A DNA stretch of 64,000 nt from Chlamydiales bacterium (GCA_024233515.1 JACKPO010000001.1:186001-250000); one strand, 5' to 3'; numbered from the stretch's first letter, positions 18,020 through 26,995 are shown. Program-made: numbers and translations. The notes: a model not told the origin generated them from the letters alone.

Positions 18020-18926
18020 ATTTAGCCAGATGACGAAGGAGACCCTCCCAATCGTGGCGATAAAAGTACGATTCAATCGACTGCTGAGGAATCCCCAGTG
18101 ACTGAGCAAACCCTGGAAGATATTGCATCAGATTATGATTATGGTCCTCTTTCGTCATCCGCTGAGCAAATCCTTCCTTTTGCCCATGACCGTTGAGAAA
18201 GCCGCGCCGCTTGAAAATATCATCTAAAATCTTCGGCATCCGCTTCTTCAGTCCTGGATTTCCATAGATAAAACCAATAAATCTCAAAGGATGAACTGGT
18301 TGAACCTTATCTCCTATCTTATCCATCTCTTTCCGAATCTTCAGAAGTTCCCAATATCCAGCATCCGCCATCTTTTTGATCAACTTGGCCGTGGCATTTT
18401 GCTGTTCCTCAGACATCTGAAGGCGATAGTAGAGCTGATAATTTGGCTGCTCGGAAACAAGTGCAATCTCTGGGCTAGAAGCCAAAGAAACAAGAGCATA
18501 TTGAAGCAGTTGATTGAGAGGGATCAATGATTCTCTTCCATTAAGGGCCATCCCGTAACTCATCTCACCAACAAGCGCACTATTATCGAGATCTCCTAAA
18601 GATTCCAACTCCTTGAGATAAAGGTTTTTTGCCTCTTCAAACTCCTCTTGCATTAGAGGCTCTTTGATCCAGTGAGTAAAACCATTTGCGAAAGCTTCCA
18701 GTTGCTTATGATCCCCTTCCACAATTAACTCCCCATCCTCAAAAAGGGTACGGACACCTTCCACTTTCCGCTCAACTTGTGAGATAAAAAATTTCTGAAC
18801 CAGAGATAAATCTCTATCCTCCTCAGGGTAAGAAGGCAACCGAAATGAAAATTGAAGTGTTTCTCCTGCATTTACCCCAAGTCCCAAGCCCAAAAGCACA
18901 AGAATCTTTAGAAGTAACTCTTTCAT
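18018..18926 (-). CDS. Secreted protein of unknown function
   Basis: A 302-residue protein with a convincing signal peptide (MKELLLKILVLLGLGLGVNAG). The mature part is soluble and helix-rich; EEFEEAKNLYLKELESLGD faintly recalls the C-terminal half of M16-type peptidases, but no HxxEH or other catalytic motif is present. A second conserved-looking segment, HPLRFIGFIYGNPGLKKRMP, is not one I recognise. The ATG has an excellent AAGGAG ribosome site and a separate promoter. It is probably periplasmic. Function unknown. Confidence 0.75.
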   Translation of the reverse strand: MKELLLKILVLLGLGLGVNAGETLQFSFRLPSYPEEDRDLSLVQKFFISQVERKVEGVRTLFEDGELIVEGDHKQLEAFANGFTHWIKEPLMQEEFEEAKNLYLKELESLGDLDNSALVGEMSYGMALNGRESLIPLNQLLQYALVSLASSPEIALVSEQPNYQLYYRLQMSEEQQNATAKLIKKMADAGYWELLKIRKEMDKIGDKVQPVHPLRFIGFIYGNPGLKKRMPKILDDIFKRRGFLNGHGQKEGFAQRMTKEDHNHNLMQYLPGFAQSLGIPQQSIESYFYRHDWEGLLRHLAK

Positions 18927-18959
18927 GTTAAAGCTCCTTAGTCTCTACTCAATGGCAGT

Positions 18960-18988
18960 ATCATGATGCAAAAAGACATTCTATTCAA
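18960..18988 (-). promoter_or_regulatory. Candidate promoter of the secreted protein gene
   Basis: On the minus strand, TTGAAT (18983-18988) is followed after 17 bases by CATGAT (18960-18965). It lies about 35 bases before the start codon at 18926. Confidence 0.45.
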
Positions 18989-19094
18989 GAATTTTTTCAT
19001 AATAAAAAATTATTTGAAAAATATTTAGAAATCACACATTAATAAAGTTGATAGATTAGTATTTATTTTAACTGATTCTATTGAGGAGAAAAAA

Positions 19095-19370
19095 ATGAAA
19101 AATGTTCCTAAGACTCAAAAACATAGACTCTGCGCAAAAAGCCTAGCGCTTTCATTCGGAGTTGTTTGGGGAATCGCAATTCTTCTAACTGGATGGATTG
19201 CAATGACCGGATGGGGATATCAGTTTGTTAGCGTGATGTCTTCCCTATACACTGGATACGATGCGTCTTTCGTGGGCGGAATCGTTGGAGGAATCTGGGG
19301 ATTCTTCATCGGTGCCATCCTTGGATGGGCAATCGGATCTGTTCACAACAAGATCATGAACCGATCATAA
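19095..19370 (+). CDS. Small two-helix membrane protein, holin-like
   Basis: A 91-residue protein with two strong hydrophobic, glycine-rich segments (about residues 17-45 and 57-82; GGIVGGIWGFFIGAILGWAIGS). The overall form, a basic N-terminus and Gly-zipper-like second helix, resembles small 'phage holin'-type membrane proteins annotated in intracellular bacteria. The ribosome site GAGGAG is well placed. It is monocistronic, ending in a strong terminator. Function unknown. Confidence 0.75.
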   Translation: MKNVPKTQKHRLCAKSLALSFGVVWGIAILLTGWIAMTGWGYQFVSVMSSLYTGYDASFVGGIVGGIWGFFIGAILGWAIGSVHNKIMNRS

Positions 19371-19375
19371 GCATT

Positions 19376-19402
19376 ATGGGAGCCACCCGGCTCCCATTTT
19401 TT
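19376..19402 (+). terminator. Rho-independent terminator
   Basis: GGGAGCC (19378-19384), loop ACCC, GGCTCCC (19389-19395), extended by an AT pair on each side and followed by a run of T. It stands just behind the small membrane protein gene. Confidence 0.9.
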
Positions 19403-19440
19403 TCTATTCATCTAATTCTTTGTAGAGTATCCTGCTTTTC

Positions 19441-21252
19441 ATGAAGGAATATTCGCTTAGACGCTCAAAAAAAATTCTTCTTTCGATCTATCGTGGCTTA
19501 AAAACCAAGAAAGATCCTGCTGAAAGCAAACAAATCTTACCTACCCTCAAAGACCTTCAAGAAGCCATCCTTAATCGGCAAAGGAGCCAAGCCTCCATTC
19601 TTGCGCAAAATGCTGAAACTCTTTTTTCATCTCTCCCAAGAAAAAATCCCTTGCTTCGACTCACTCGCTTTCTTTTTGGCCTGGGTCTTGCACTTCTTGC
19701 CGCTGTGCTTATCCGACAGATGTGGTTCGAGCTTTATGAAATTCCAACTGGGTCTATGAGACCAACATTTAAGGAAAAGGACCGAGTTCTTGTCTCCAAA
19801 AGCAAATTCGGAATTAACTTTCCATTAAAAACTAAGCATTTTTATTTCGATGACTCTCTTTGTAAGCGAATGGGAATCATTGTGTTCACAGTCGAAAATA
19901 TGAATACAGCTGATTCTGAAATGCTCTACTTTTACCTTTTCCCTGGCAAAAAACAATATATTAAACGACTCATTGGGAAGCCTGGAGATACTTTATATTT
20001 TTACGGAGGGCTTATTTATGGAGTTGATAAAGAGGGGAACGATATTTCCTATGAATTACAACAATTCAGCTCAAATAGCCTGGAACATATTCCATTTATT
20101 CGCTTTGAAGGAACAAAACTTCCGAATCAGTTTTCTCCCCAAATTGCATTAAATCAAATGGGAGCAAACGTTGCCAAGATCTCTTTCCAACCCAACGGTA
20201 AAAAGGAAGGTTATCTGCTGTCGACTCATTTACTCGAAACTGCCTCCAATCTAAACGATTATTACGATCTTTGGGGCTTTAAAAACTTTGCTATTTCTAG
20301 ATTAGTCCTTCCCTCTTATCTTGATCCAATCGAAAAAAGCTATCTAAATGATCTTTCTTCTTACTCTCTTGTTTTAGAATTACATCATTCTCCTTCTGTG
20401 AAAAATTTAATCGGGAGCGCTCCTTCACATCTGATCAATAAGGCAGTTTCATATCTCCCTCTTACTGATAAGCATTGTCGTACTCTCTTCGACCATCTCT
20501 ACACTGCCAGATTTGTTGTTAAAAACGAGTCTGTCTATCGCTACGGGGGGGCCTCTACCCAATCAAATGTAAAGTTATCTGGTATTCCAAATGGCACTTA
20601 TGAATTCTATCATGGAGTTGCTTACCAAATTTACCCCACTGGAGTTTCAAAAAAACTTCCTATTACACATCCAATTTACTCCTACTCTATCGAACGCCTC
20701 CTTACTTTTTATAACTTAGGAATAGAATGGAATCATCATTATCTTCCGAAAAGCAAAAATGACTTTGTCCTACCCAGTCGTTATGCTTACTTCAGAGAGG
20801 GCGACTTGTATCTCCTTGGTTATCCTATCTTAAAAGCGTATGATCTTGAACTAGATGCGTACAATAAGATTGAGTTGAAGAAAAAGGCATCTTTCTACAA
20901 CTACCACCCATTTATTGATAGAGGCCCCCCCATAAAGCAAGACGGCACACTTGATCTTGAACTCATTAAAGCCTGCGGCTTAACAGTCCCAGAAAAACAT
21001 TATCTAGCGCTAGGGGATAATCATGCTATGAGTGGCGATAGCCGCGACTTTGGATTCGTACCTGAAGAAAATATTAAAGGGACACCTTCTGTGATTTTTT
21101 GGCCACCCGGAAATCGATTTGGATTTCCCTCTCAATCATTCATTCCCTTCTTCTCACTTCCAAATATCCTTGTTTATACCCTTGGGGCGCTTTCGATTGC
21201 TCTAGGATCCTATTTTTCAAAACGGAAAAACCGCTTTCCTATTTCCTTTTGA
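19441..21252 (+). CDS. lepB: Signal peptidase I with a large chlamydial-type insertion
   Basis: A 603-residue type I signal peptidase, about twice the normal bacterial size. A membrane anchor lies at residues 78-95. The catalytic Ser is in ELYEIPTGSMRPTFKEKDRV and the catalytic Lys in QYIKRLIGKPGDTL. The C-terminal box E, LALGDNHAMSGDSRDFG, is separated from these by about 300 residues of non-family sequence, as in Chlamydia LepB (CT020). A second hydrophobic helix follows near residue 575. It cleaves Sec signal peptides at the inner membrane. The function of the insertion is unknown. Confidence 0.95.
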   Translation: MKEYSLRRSKKILLSIYRGLKTKKDPAESKQILPTLKDLQEAILNRQRSQASILAQNAETLFSSLPRKNPLLRLTRFLFGLGLALLAAVLIRQMWFELYEIPTGSMRPTFKEKDRVLVSKSKFGINFPLKTKHFYFDDSLCKRMGIIVFTVENMNTADSEMLYFYLFPGKKQYIKRLIGKPGDTLYFYGGLIYGVDKEGNDISYELQQFSSNSLEHIPFIRFEGTKLPNQFSPQIALNQMGANVAKISFQPNGKKEGYLLSTHLLETASNLNDYYDLWGFKNFAISRLVLPSYLDPIEKSYLNDLSSYSLVLELHHSPSVKNLIGSAPSHLINKAVSYLPLTDKHCRTLFDHLYTARFVVKNESVYRYGGASTQSNVKLSGIPNGTYEFYHGVAYQIYPTGVSKKLPITHPIYSYSIERLLTFYNLGIEWNHHYLPKSKNDFVLPSRYAYFREGDLYLLGYPILKAYDLELDAYNKIELKKKASFYNYHPFIDRGPPIKQDGTLDLELIKACGLTVPEKHYLALGDNHAMSGDSRDFGFVPEENIKGTPSVIFWPPGNRFGFPSQSFIPFFSLPNILVYTLGALSIALGSYFSKRKNRFPISF

Positions 21253-21255
21253 ATA

Positions 21256-21415
21256 TACCTAACATGATTCAAAAGTTGGGAATTTGGCAAGGCGGCTGCG
21301 AAAATTTTTTGCCTGGAGCGAGCGACCATTGTGCGAGCACAAGGCGTGAGTGAAGGCAAGAAATTTGCTGCAAAGCCAACATAGCCAAAAACCAACTTTT
21401 AAATCATGTTAGGTA
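21256..21415. mobile_element. 160-bp MITE-like inverted-repeat element (full copy)
   Basis: Terminal inverted repeats of 24 bases begin TACCTAACATGATT (21256-21279; complement at 21392-21415, one mismatch). The arms remain about three-quarters complementary to the centre, where TTGTGC-GA-GCACAA (21329-21342) forms the tip. There is no coding capacity. It starts three bases after the lepB stop. Related partial copies lie at 10762, 56711 and 61853. This is best explained as a non-autonomous mobile or palindromic repeat; it may also act as a terminator for lepB. Confidence 0.75.
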
Positions 21416-21482
21416 GAGATCTGTTGCATAAAAATTTAACTTACTGTTAGCCTCTCTATAACAAAATAACCTAGAGGTTGAT

Positions 21483-21608
21483 ATGAAGAAGCCCATTTTG
21501 TTTCTATTTGTTTGCTTGTTGACTTCCTCCTTTTGTTTTGGTGAGGAAGAAGAAGAATCTTCTAATGAGGAAATCAGCGCAATCGATGGTCCTACGTTTT
21601 CTGAATAA
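21483..21608 (+). CDS. Tiny secreted acidic peptide (41 residues), possibly truncated
   Basis: A 41-residue frame with a good signal peptide (MKKPILFLFVCLLTSSFCFG) and a very acidic tail (EEEEESSNEE). A GAGG ribosome site at about 21472-21475 is well spaced. After the TAA the same frame continues for 22 sensible codons to another stop (EIKIIEDTYHPDSGEARP), suggesting either an in-frame stop in a once longer gene or chance. Function unknown. Confidence 0.45.
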   Translation: MKKPILFLFVCLLTSSFCFGEEEEESSNEEISAIDGPTFSE

Positions 21609-21751
21609 GAGATTAAAATCATTGAAGATACGTATCATCCAGATTCTGGTGAAGCAAGGCCCATTTTATTCTTTTAATATAGAATTAAAGCTTCCCAGCT
21701 TCTTTTCTATGTTTTTGTATCAATATTGGCCCACTCTTAACTTGGTTTGAT

Positions 21752-22657
21752 ATGCTGTATCCTTTGTTTTTTGTTCCAGTTTATAAAGACTATATTTGGG
21801 GTGGGTCGCGGATTCGCGAGACCTTCCATCGCTTAAGCGCATCAGGAAAGGTAGCCGAATCGTGGGAGATCTCGTGTCATCCTGATGGGATGAGTGTGGT
21901 TGAAAATGGACCTCTCAAGGGAAAGACCTTACAGGAGCTTTTCGAAACCAAGCGGGAAGCATTAATGGGAAAAGATGCAGAGCTGGAGCAATTCCCCCTT
22001 CTCTTAAAAATCATCGATGCACAAGATAATTTAAGCGTTCAGGTTCACCCAAGTGAGGGGAAAGAAGCCAAAACCGAGTGTTGGTATCTGTTGGATTGCC
22101 AAGCAGACAGCGTTGTCTACGCTGGACTTAAAGATCATTTCTCTAGGGAAGAAATCGAAAAAAAACTTCCGAGCAAAGCGATTCTAGAGCTTCTGAGAAC
22201 AGTACCAGCTCAGAAAGGGGCGATGGTCTCCATCCCGGGGGGACGCCTTCACGCGATTGGTTCCGGATGTCTCATTTTCGAGATCCAACAGACATCGAAT
22301 ACCACCTATCGTGTTTACGATTGGGAGCGAGGCAGAGAGCGCCACCTAGACAAAGCAAAAGAGGTCATGCGTTATGATGATACCGAGGATCCTCAAATGA
22401 CTCCAAAAGTCATCGATGACAATCTCCACAGCAAGCAGACTGAGCTGATTCGCACCCCCTACTTTGTCGTTGAGAAGTGGGAAATCAAACAAGAGATGAA
22501 GTGGCCGAAAAAGGAAAACCAGTGCGAATTTCTCTTCTGCGTAAGTGGAGAAAACTCCCTTGTTCCCGTGGGACGCAGTTGCCTTATTCCAGCAGCCTGC
22601 AAGTCCCCTGTCATTCATACAGAGGGCACGACTCTACTCAGAGCTTACATCCCATAA
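21752..22657 (+). CDS. manA: Mannose-6-phosphate isomerase, class I (short form)
   Basis: A 301-residue zinc enzyme interconverting mannose-6-phosphate and fructose-6-phosphate. It has LFFVPVYKDYIWGGSRI, ESWEIS, the metal-binding LSVQVHPSE, PGGRLHAIGSGCLIFEIQQ and TTYRVYDWERG. The short length is that of the Bacillus-type ManA. It could feed mannose into glycans made by the glycosyltransferases further along the window, or bring mannose into glycolysis. It converges with a tiny minus-strand gene ten bases away. Confidence 0.93.
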   Translation: MLYPLFFVPVYKDYIWGGSRIRETFHRLSASGKVAESWEISCHPDGMSVVENGPLKGKTLQELFETKREALMGKDAELEQFPLLLKIIDAQDNLSVQVHPSEGKEAKTECWYLLDCQADSVVYAGLKDHFSREEIEKKLPSKAILELLRTVPAQKGAMVSIPGGRLHAIGSGCLIFEIQQTSNTTYRVYDWERGRERHLDKAKEVMRYDDTEDPQMTPKVIDDNLHSKQTELIRTPYFVVEKWEIKQEMKWPKKENQCEFLFCVSGENSLVPVGRSCLIPAACKSPVIHTEGTTLLRAYIP

Positions 22658-22667
22658 TCACTTACTC

Positions 22668-22832
22668 TTACTCGCAAGTATGAGAATAGGGATAATTGAG
22701 CGTTTTACCACATTTTGGACATGTCCAAGACATGTCTTTCTCGCTCTTTTTCACTACATGTTGTTGGCTTAACTGCCCGTATGTTAATCCACATAAAACC
22801 ATTAAACAACCAATCGTCAATACAAATTTCAT
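22668..22832 (-). CDS. Tiny secreted zinc-ribbon protein (54 residues)
   Basis: A 54-residue gene between manA and the antiporter gene. It encodes a signal peptide or anchor (MKFVLTIGCLMVLCGLTYG), a short linker, then WTCPKCGKTLNYPYSHTCE, with a CxxC and a C-terminal Cys plus His that could bind one zinc. The start has an AAGGAAGG ribosome site. The two N-terminal Cys (residues 9 and 14) could anchor it as an atypical lipoprotein, but no clear lipobox is seen. No function is known to me. Confidence 0.65.
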   Translation of the reverse strand: MKFVLTIGCLMVLCGLTYGQLSQQHVVKKSEKDMSWTCPKCGKTLNYPYSHTCE

Positions 22833-22892
22833 TCTATCCTTCCTTATTCAAGTGAATGACAGTCATAAATATTAAATGAAAAAATTTAATCG

Positions 22893-24290
22893 TCAAGTTT
22901 GTTTTAGACTTCTCTGGAAAAATGAGAGACGCGATAAGAAAGGAAAGCTGCAGAACACAATCATGCTAAGGATAAGAAACATTTCAAAAATCACTAAACT
23001 TCCGGAATCAAACTGCTGTGGTGGAACAAACCCAACGCTGATCGCGAACAACGCAGAAAAAATTCCCCCACCTGCAACAAACCACATCCCAATGTTTCTG
23101 AAAGGAATACGAAAAAGTCTAGACGTCTGAGGGTGTTTATAGCGAAGAACAATCCCACTCACAAACATCAAGATATACATGATCAAGTAAAGTTGTGAAG
23201 CTAAGGCAATCAGAATCCAAAAAGCTAAGTTCATCGAGGGAAAAATCAGAAATACGGAAGATAATACAGTGACGATAACCGCCTGAAATAGCATTAGCCT
23301 CCTCGGAAGTCCATTCCTGTCTAAAGAACATAGAGGCTTAGGGAGGTACTTTCCATCTTGGGAAGCTGCAGTTAACCCTCTGTTGGGTCCTATGATCCAT
23401 GCCCCAATACTTCCAAGCCCCCCGAAAATAACGAGCAAGCAAAAAAGCGGAAAAAAAATTGAAAGGTGGTACGCACTCAAATAAAAAGAAATCAGCTCAA
23501 TAATTGCTCCTGCTAAATTAATTTTCTCTGGAGTCATGACAAGGCTAATAGATAGAGTCCCTAATACAGAAAGCAGGACAATAATAAATGTGGATAAAAA
23601 AATGGCTCTAGGGTAGCTTTTCTGAGGATTCTCAACGTTATTCGCATGGATAGCATTCATTTCAATCCCCGCAAACCCAAGTAAAATTCCTGTTACAAAA
23701 ACCCATTCATTGATTCCCTTCATCTCTGGGATGAAGGCTTTCCAGGAAAAGTCAATCAGGACTGGTCTTCCAGAAAAAACCCAATAGGCACCAAAGCCAA
23801 TCACGAGTACAGCAGGGAGCAGTGTCCCCAAAATAGAACAAAGAGAACTCAGAAAACTTGATTCTTTAAGTCCCTTTAAATTAATGAAAACTGCAGACCA
23901 AAAAACAACATTAACGACTGAAAAATGAAATAGCTTATTTTCCGCAAATGCTGGATTGATCACATAAGAAAATGAAATCGCGATAAAAGCCAAAATCGTT
24001 GGATACCAAACAACATTGGAAACCCACATGAGCCAGACGGCTAAAAACCCAAACCTTTCACCTAATGCATTCTTTACCCAAACGAAAACCCCACCTTCTT
24101 CAGGCCACCCTGTCGCAAGTTCCGCAGAAACAAGAGCTGCAGGTAAAAAAAAGAAGAGCGCTGGAAGCAAGATGAAAAAGACAGAAGCTAACCCGTACTG
24201 AGCCATGAATGGCCAGTTTTTTACACTCAATATCGTCACGATATTTAGCAGCGTGAGTGTTCTAACATTCAGGAGTCCTTTTGAGCTCAT
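22893..24290 (-). CDS. APC-family amino acid antiporter (glutamate/GABA antiporter-like)
   Basis: About 465 residues with 12 predicted membrane segments. The family's TM1-TM2 region and ELATGWPEEGGVFVWVKNALGERFGF are typical of the glutamate:GABA/XasA branch of the APC superfamily. Chlamydia has one (CT216, xasA). I place the start at the ATG at 24290; the frame extends three codons upstream to a TTG with no better ribosome site. The substrate is uncertain: Glu, GABA or other amino acids. Confidence 0.88.
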   Translation of the reverse strand: MSSKGLLNVRTLTLLNIVTILSVKNWPFMAQYGLASVFFILLPALFFFLPAALVSAELATGWPEEGGVFVWVKNALGERFGFLAVWLMWVSNVVWYPTILAFIAISFSYVINPAFAENKLFHFSVVNVVFWSAVFINLKGLKESSFLSSLCSILGTLLPAVLVIGFGAYWVFSGRPVLIDFSWKAFIPEMKGINEWVFVTGILLGFAGIEMNAIHANNVENPQKSYPRAIFLSTFIIVLLSVLGTLSISLVMTPEKINLAGAIIELISFYLSAYHLSIFFPLFCLLVIFGGLGSIGAWIIGPNRGLTAASQDGKYLPKPLCSLDRNGLPRRLMLFQAVIVTVLSSVFLIFPSMNLAFWILIALASQLYLIMYILMFVSGIVLRYKHPQTSRLFRIPFRNIGMWFVAGGGIFSALFAISVGFVPPQQFDSGSLVIFEMFLILSMIVFCSFPFLSRLSFFQRSLKQT

Positions 24291-24309
24291 AGGCGACAAT
24301 GGTATAATA

Positions 24310-25278
24310 TTACTTGGTTCGTGTCAAACCATTGAGGGCGACAGCAAGAGCGCCAAGTTTTCCAAGATCGCCCCCTAATTCAGTCGGCTCGATGCGACAA
24401 TGCTCGAGAGGAGCTTTCCAAGCATAGCGAGGAAGAGCTTCTTTGAGAGGTTGCATGACAAGCTCTTTATTATAGGCAGCTATTGTCCCTAGGATAATCG
24501 CATCGGGGTTGAGAGTTTGCAGAAGAATCCCTATTCCTTGTGCAAACCGTTCGATATACTCTTCCCAAAACTCCAGTGCAAGTGCATCACTTTTTTTTAC
24601 CGCTGAGAGGAGACATTTCATATCGATCGCTTCGATGTTTCCGCCGGCCTCTTTGAGAATGAGTGATTTTTTATTTTTTTTGACTCTTTCCTGGAGAAGA
24701 CGTGAAGCATTTAGCCCCCCACAAAAGGCTTCAAAACATCCCCGTTGTCCACAAGGGCATTTTGGCCCTTTGGGATCGAGAATATAATGGCCCACTTCAC
24801 CAGCGGTGTCGGTTGCTCCTTGTAAGAGTTTTCCATCGACAATAACCCCTCCCCCCATTCCTGTACTCATCGTTAGGTAGACAAGGTTATTGACATGTTT
24901 GGCACCCCCAAACTCCCACTCTCCGAGCGCTCCCGCGTTCGCATCATTATCCATAAAAACAGGGCGCCCCAATTTTTCTCTGAGGTATTGGACAATGGGA
25001 ACATTTACCCATTTAGGCATGTTCGGAGGATTCAGGATCATTTCTTTTTTCGTTGAAACAGGACCGGGAAGGGCAAGCCCAATGGCACGGATATCTCCCA
25101 TTTCGATGTTTTCATCGCAAAGAAGATCTCCGATCAATTCGACAATTTTTGGGAGTCCTGTTTCCGGAGAGCCTAAAGAGTCAGTCGCCACCCGTTTAGA
25201 GACATGAATGACTCCCTCACTATCCCCAATACAGAGAGAAACTTTTGTTCCCCCTACATCAACACCAATGAGATCCAC
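24310..25278 (-). CDS. ROK-family sugar kinase (glucokinase-like)
   Basis: A 322-residue sugar kinase. The N-terminal phosphate loop is GVDVGGTKVSLCIG; the catalytic Asp is in FMDNDANAGALGEW; the zinc-binding ROK signature is CPCGQRGCFEAFCGG preceded by GEVGHYILD. It phosphorylates glucose or N-acetyl sugars such as GlcNAc or ManNAc. The start is a GTG overlapping by one base the TAG of the upstream lipoprotein gene (TAGTG), so translation is probably coupled. It lies 19 bases before the antiporter gene, suggesting one operon. Confidence 0.9.
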   Translation of the reverse strand: MDLIGVDVGGTKVSLCIGDSEGVIHVSKRVATDSLGSPETGLPKIVELIGDLLCDENIEMGDIRAIGLALPGPVSTKKEMILNPPNMPKWVNVPIVQYLREKLGRPVFMDNDANAGALGEWEFGGAKHVNNLVYLTMSTGMGGGVIVDGKLLQGATDTAGEVGHYILDPKGPKCPCGQRGCFEAFCGGLNASRLLQERVKKNKKSLILKEAGGNIEAIDMKCLLSAVKKSDALALEFWEEYIERFAQGIGILLQTLNPDAIILGTIAAYNKELVMQPLKEALPRYAWKAPLEHCRIEPTELGGDLGKLGALAVALNGLTRTK

Positions 25279-25721
25279 TAAAAAAGGGCTCCTTTTGCGC
25301 TCAGTTGCTTTTGTTGATCCTCACTCATCCCTTTGCAATTTTGGAAGTTCGCTTTTTTCACATTGGCTCCACTAAAGCGGGCGTTTGTGACATCTGCACC
25401 GTCAAAATTTGCCCCCTCTAGATGGGCACTGATAAAATCGGCCCCTCTTAAGTCAGCATTTTGAAAATTTGTCCCATGGCAATAAGCATTTTGAAAATTG
25501 ACATTTACAAGCCTCGCATGGGTTAAATTCGATCCGGTGAGGTTCGTACTCTTAAGGGTCGAGTTGGTGAGATCGGCATTTTGGAGATTCATATGACTCA
25601 AATCTGCTCCACTTAAGTTGACATTTTGAAGATGCCGCTTCCCCTCTTTAATCTCCTGAATTTCGGGTTGAGAACATGCAATAAAAAAAATAGGGATCAA
25701 TAAAAATAATAACCGTTTCAC
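25278..25721 (-). CDS. Pentapeptide-repeat lipoprotein
   Basis: A 147-residue protein. The signal ends in a lipobox-like FFIACS, so it is probably lipidated and membrane attached. From about residue 32 to 125 it consists of pentapeptide repeats A(D/N)LxX (NLSGADLSHMNLQNADLTNS and following), giving a right-handed quadrilateral beta-helix of about 4-5 coils. It ends in a polar tail. It heads the lipoprotein-ROK kinase-antiporter run. The role is unknown; such helices usually serve as scaffolds. Confidence 0.88.
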   Translation of the reverse strand: MKRLLFLLIPIFFIACSQPEIQEIKEGKRHLQNVNLSGADLSHMNLQNADLTNSTLKSTNLTGSNLTHARLVNVNFQNAYCHGTNFQNADLRGADFISAHLEGANFDGADVTNARFSGANVKKANFQNCKGMSEDQQKQLSAKGALF

Positions 25722-25789
25722 ACCTTGCTCCTCAAAAAATCCTCAATAGTTTATATTTATATTATCGCCTAAGAAAATAAAAGCATAAA

Positions 25790-26995
25790 ATGAACCACTA
25801 CGACGTTGCTCTTTCTGTCCTCACCAAATTGTATGAAAATGGATACACCACCTACTTTGCTGGAGGATGGGTCCGCGACTTTTTGATGGATCAACCTTCC
25901 GACGATATCGATATTGTCACCGATGCCACCGTTGAAGAGATCCAAGCCCTCTTTCCTAAAACCATTCCTGTCGGCATTAACTTCGGCATTGTGATCGTCG
26001 TAGAAGGGGGGCACCAATTCGAAGTGGCCACCTTCCGGAAAGATCAAGGGTATAAAGATGGGCGGCGTCCAATAGGCGTTGACAAAGCTACTCCGGAAGA
26101 AGATGCTGAAAGAAGGGATTTCACCATCAATGGAATGTTCTACGATCCTCTTCAAGAAAAGCTCTACGATTACATTGGGGGGCAAGAGGATCTTAAAAAA
26201 GGGGTCATCCGCGCCATTGGAAACCCCCATGAACGGTTTTTAGAAGATCGCCTTCGGATGATTCGCGCGGTCCGCTATGCCTCCCGTTTCCATTTTCTCA
26301 TCGATCAAGAGACATTGAAAGCCATCCTTGATCATGCCGATTCCCTTTTCCCAGCCGTTGCCATGGAACGGGTTTGGAACGAATTCACAAAAATGGCGGC
26401 CTTCTCCAATTTCGATATCGCCCTGATCACCCTTCATCGTTTAGGTCTCCTTCCCGTTATCTTCCCAAAGCTGAGCGACACTTCTGTTGAAACAATCGAA
26501 GAGAGGGTCAAAAACCTCCCGGACTTTCCTGGAGACTCCCCTGTCATCGCCAAACTCCTTGAGCTATTCCCCGATAGTTCCTTGGAGGATAAAGAAGCCC
26601 TCTGCTCCTATTTAAAACTCTCCAACCAAGATCTCCTTTTCGTCCGCTTCTACCACCACGCTAAAGAGATCCTCCTCTCCGGACAAGAGCGGGAAAAAGC
26701 TGACTGGGCCTTTTTCTATGCCAATCCCCACTACTCCCTCTGTTTAAAAATCTATGCCATTCATCTTCCCCTTGAAGAGCGGCAGACCTTTCTTCAAAAA
26801 CACCATATGCAATTCGATCATCTCGAGCCGTACATTGAACGGATTCAAAAGAAAGCTCCCATCCTAACTTCCGAGCACCTACGCAAAGCTGGCATTAAAG
26901 ATGGTCCCCAAATGGGAGAGCTTCTCCGCAAAGGGGAGCGCCTAGCCATCAACGAAGGACTCACTTCTCCAGAAGATATCCTTAAGAAACTCTGA
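25790..26995 (+). CDS. CCA tRNA nucleotidyltransferase / poly(A) polymerase family protein
   Basis: A 401-residue class II nucleotidyltransferase. The N-terminal head has FAGGWVRDFLMDQPSDDIDIVTDAT with the two catalytic Asp, then the RRDFTINGMFYDP motif and the RNA-binding ERFLEDRLRMIRAVRYASRFHF segment. The remainder is helical. It either adds CCA to tRNA 3' ends or polyadenylates RNA; the two cannot be reliably told apart by eye (Chlamydia carries pcnB-named relatives). It overlaps the convergent rsbU by 14 bases. Confidence 0.92.
   Translation: MNHYDVALSVLTKLYENGYTTYFAGGWVRDFLMDQPSDDIDIVTDATVEEIQALFPKTIPVGINFGIVIVVEGGHQFEVATFRKDQGYKDGRRPIGVDKATPEEDAERRDFTINGMFYDPLQEKLYDYIGGQEDLKKGVIRAIGNPHERFLEDRLRMIRAVRYASRFHFLIDQETLKAILDHADSLFPAVAMERVWNEFTKMAAFSNFDIALITLHRLGLLPVIFPKLSDTSVETIEERVKNLPDFPGDSPVIAKLLELFPDSSLEDKEALCSYLKLSNQDLLFVRFYHHAKEILLSGQEREKADWAFFYANPHYSLCLKIYAIHLPLEERQTFLQKHHMQFDHLEPYIERIQKKAPILTSEHLRKAGIKDGPQMGELLRKGERLAINEGLTSPEDILKKL

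Noticed and set aside
21538..21750. A 70-codon frame before manA
   Set aside because: It overlaps the small secreted peptide's frame with no start support and ends right before manA without features of a gene.
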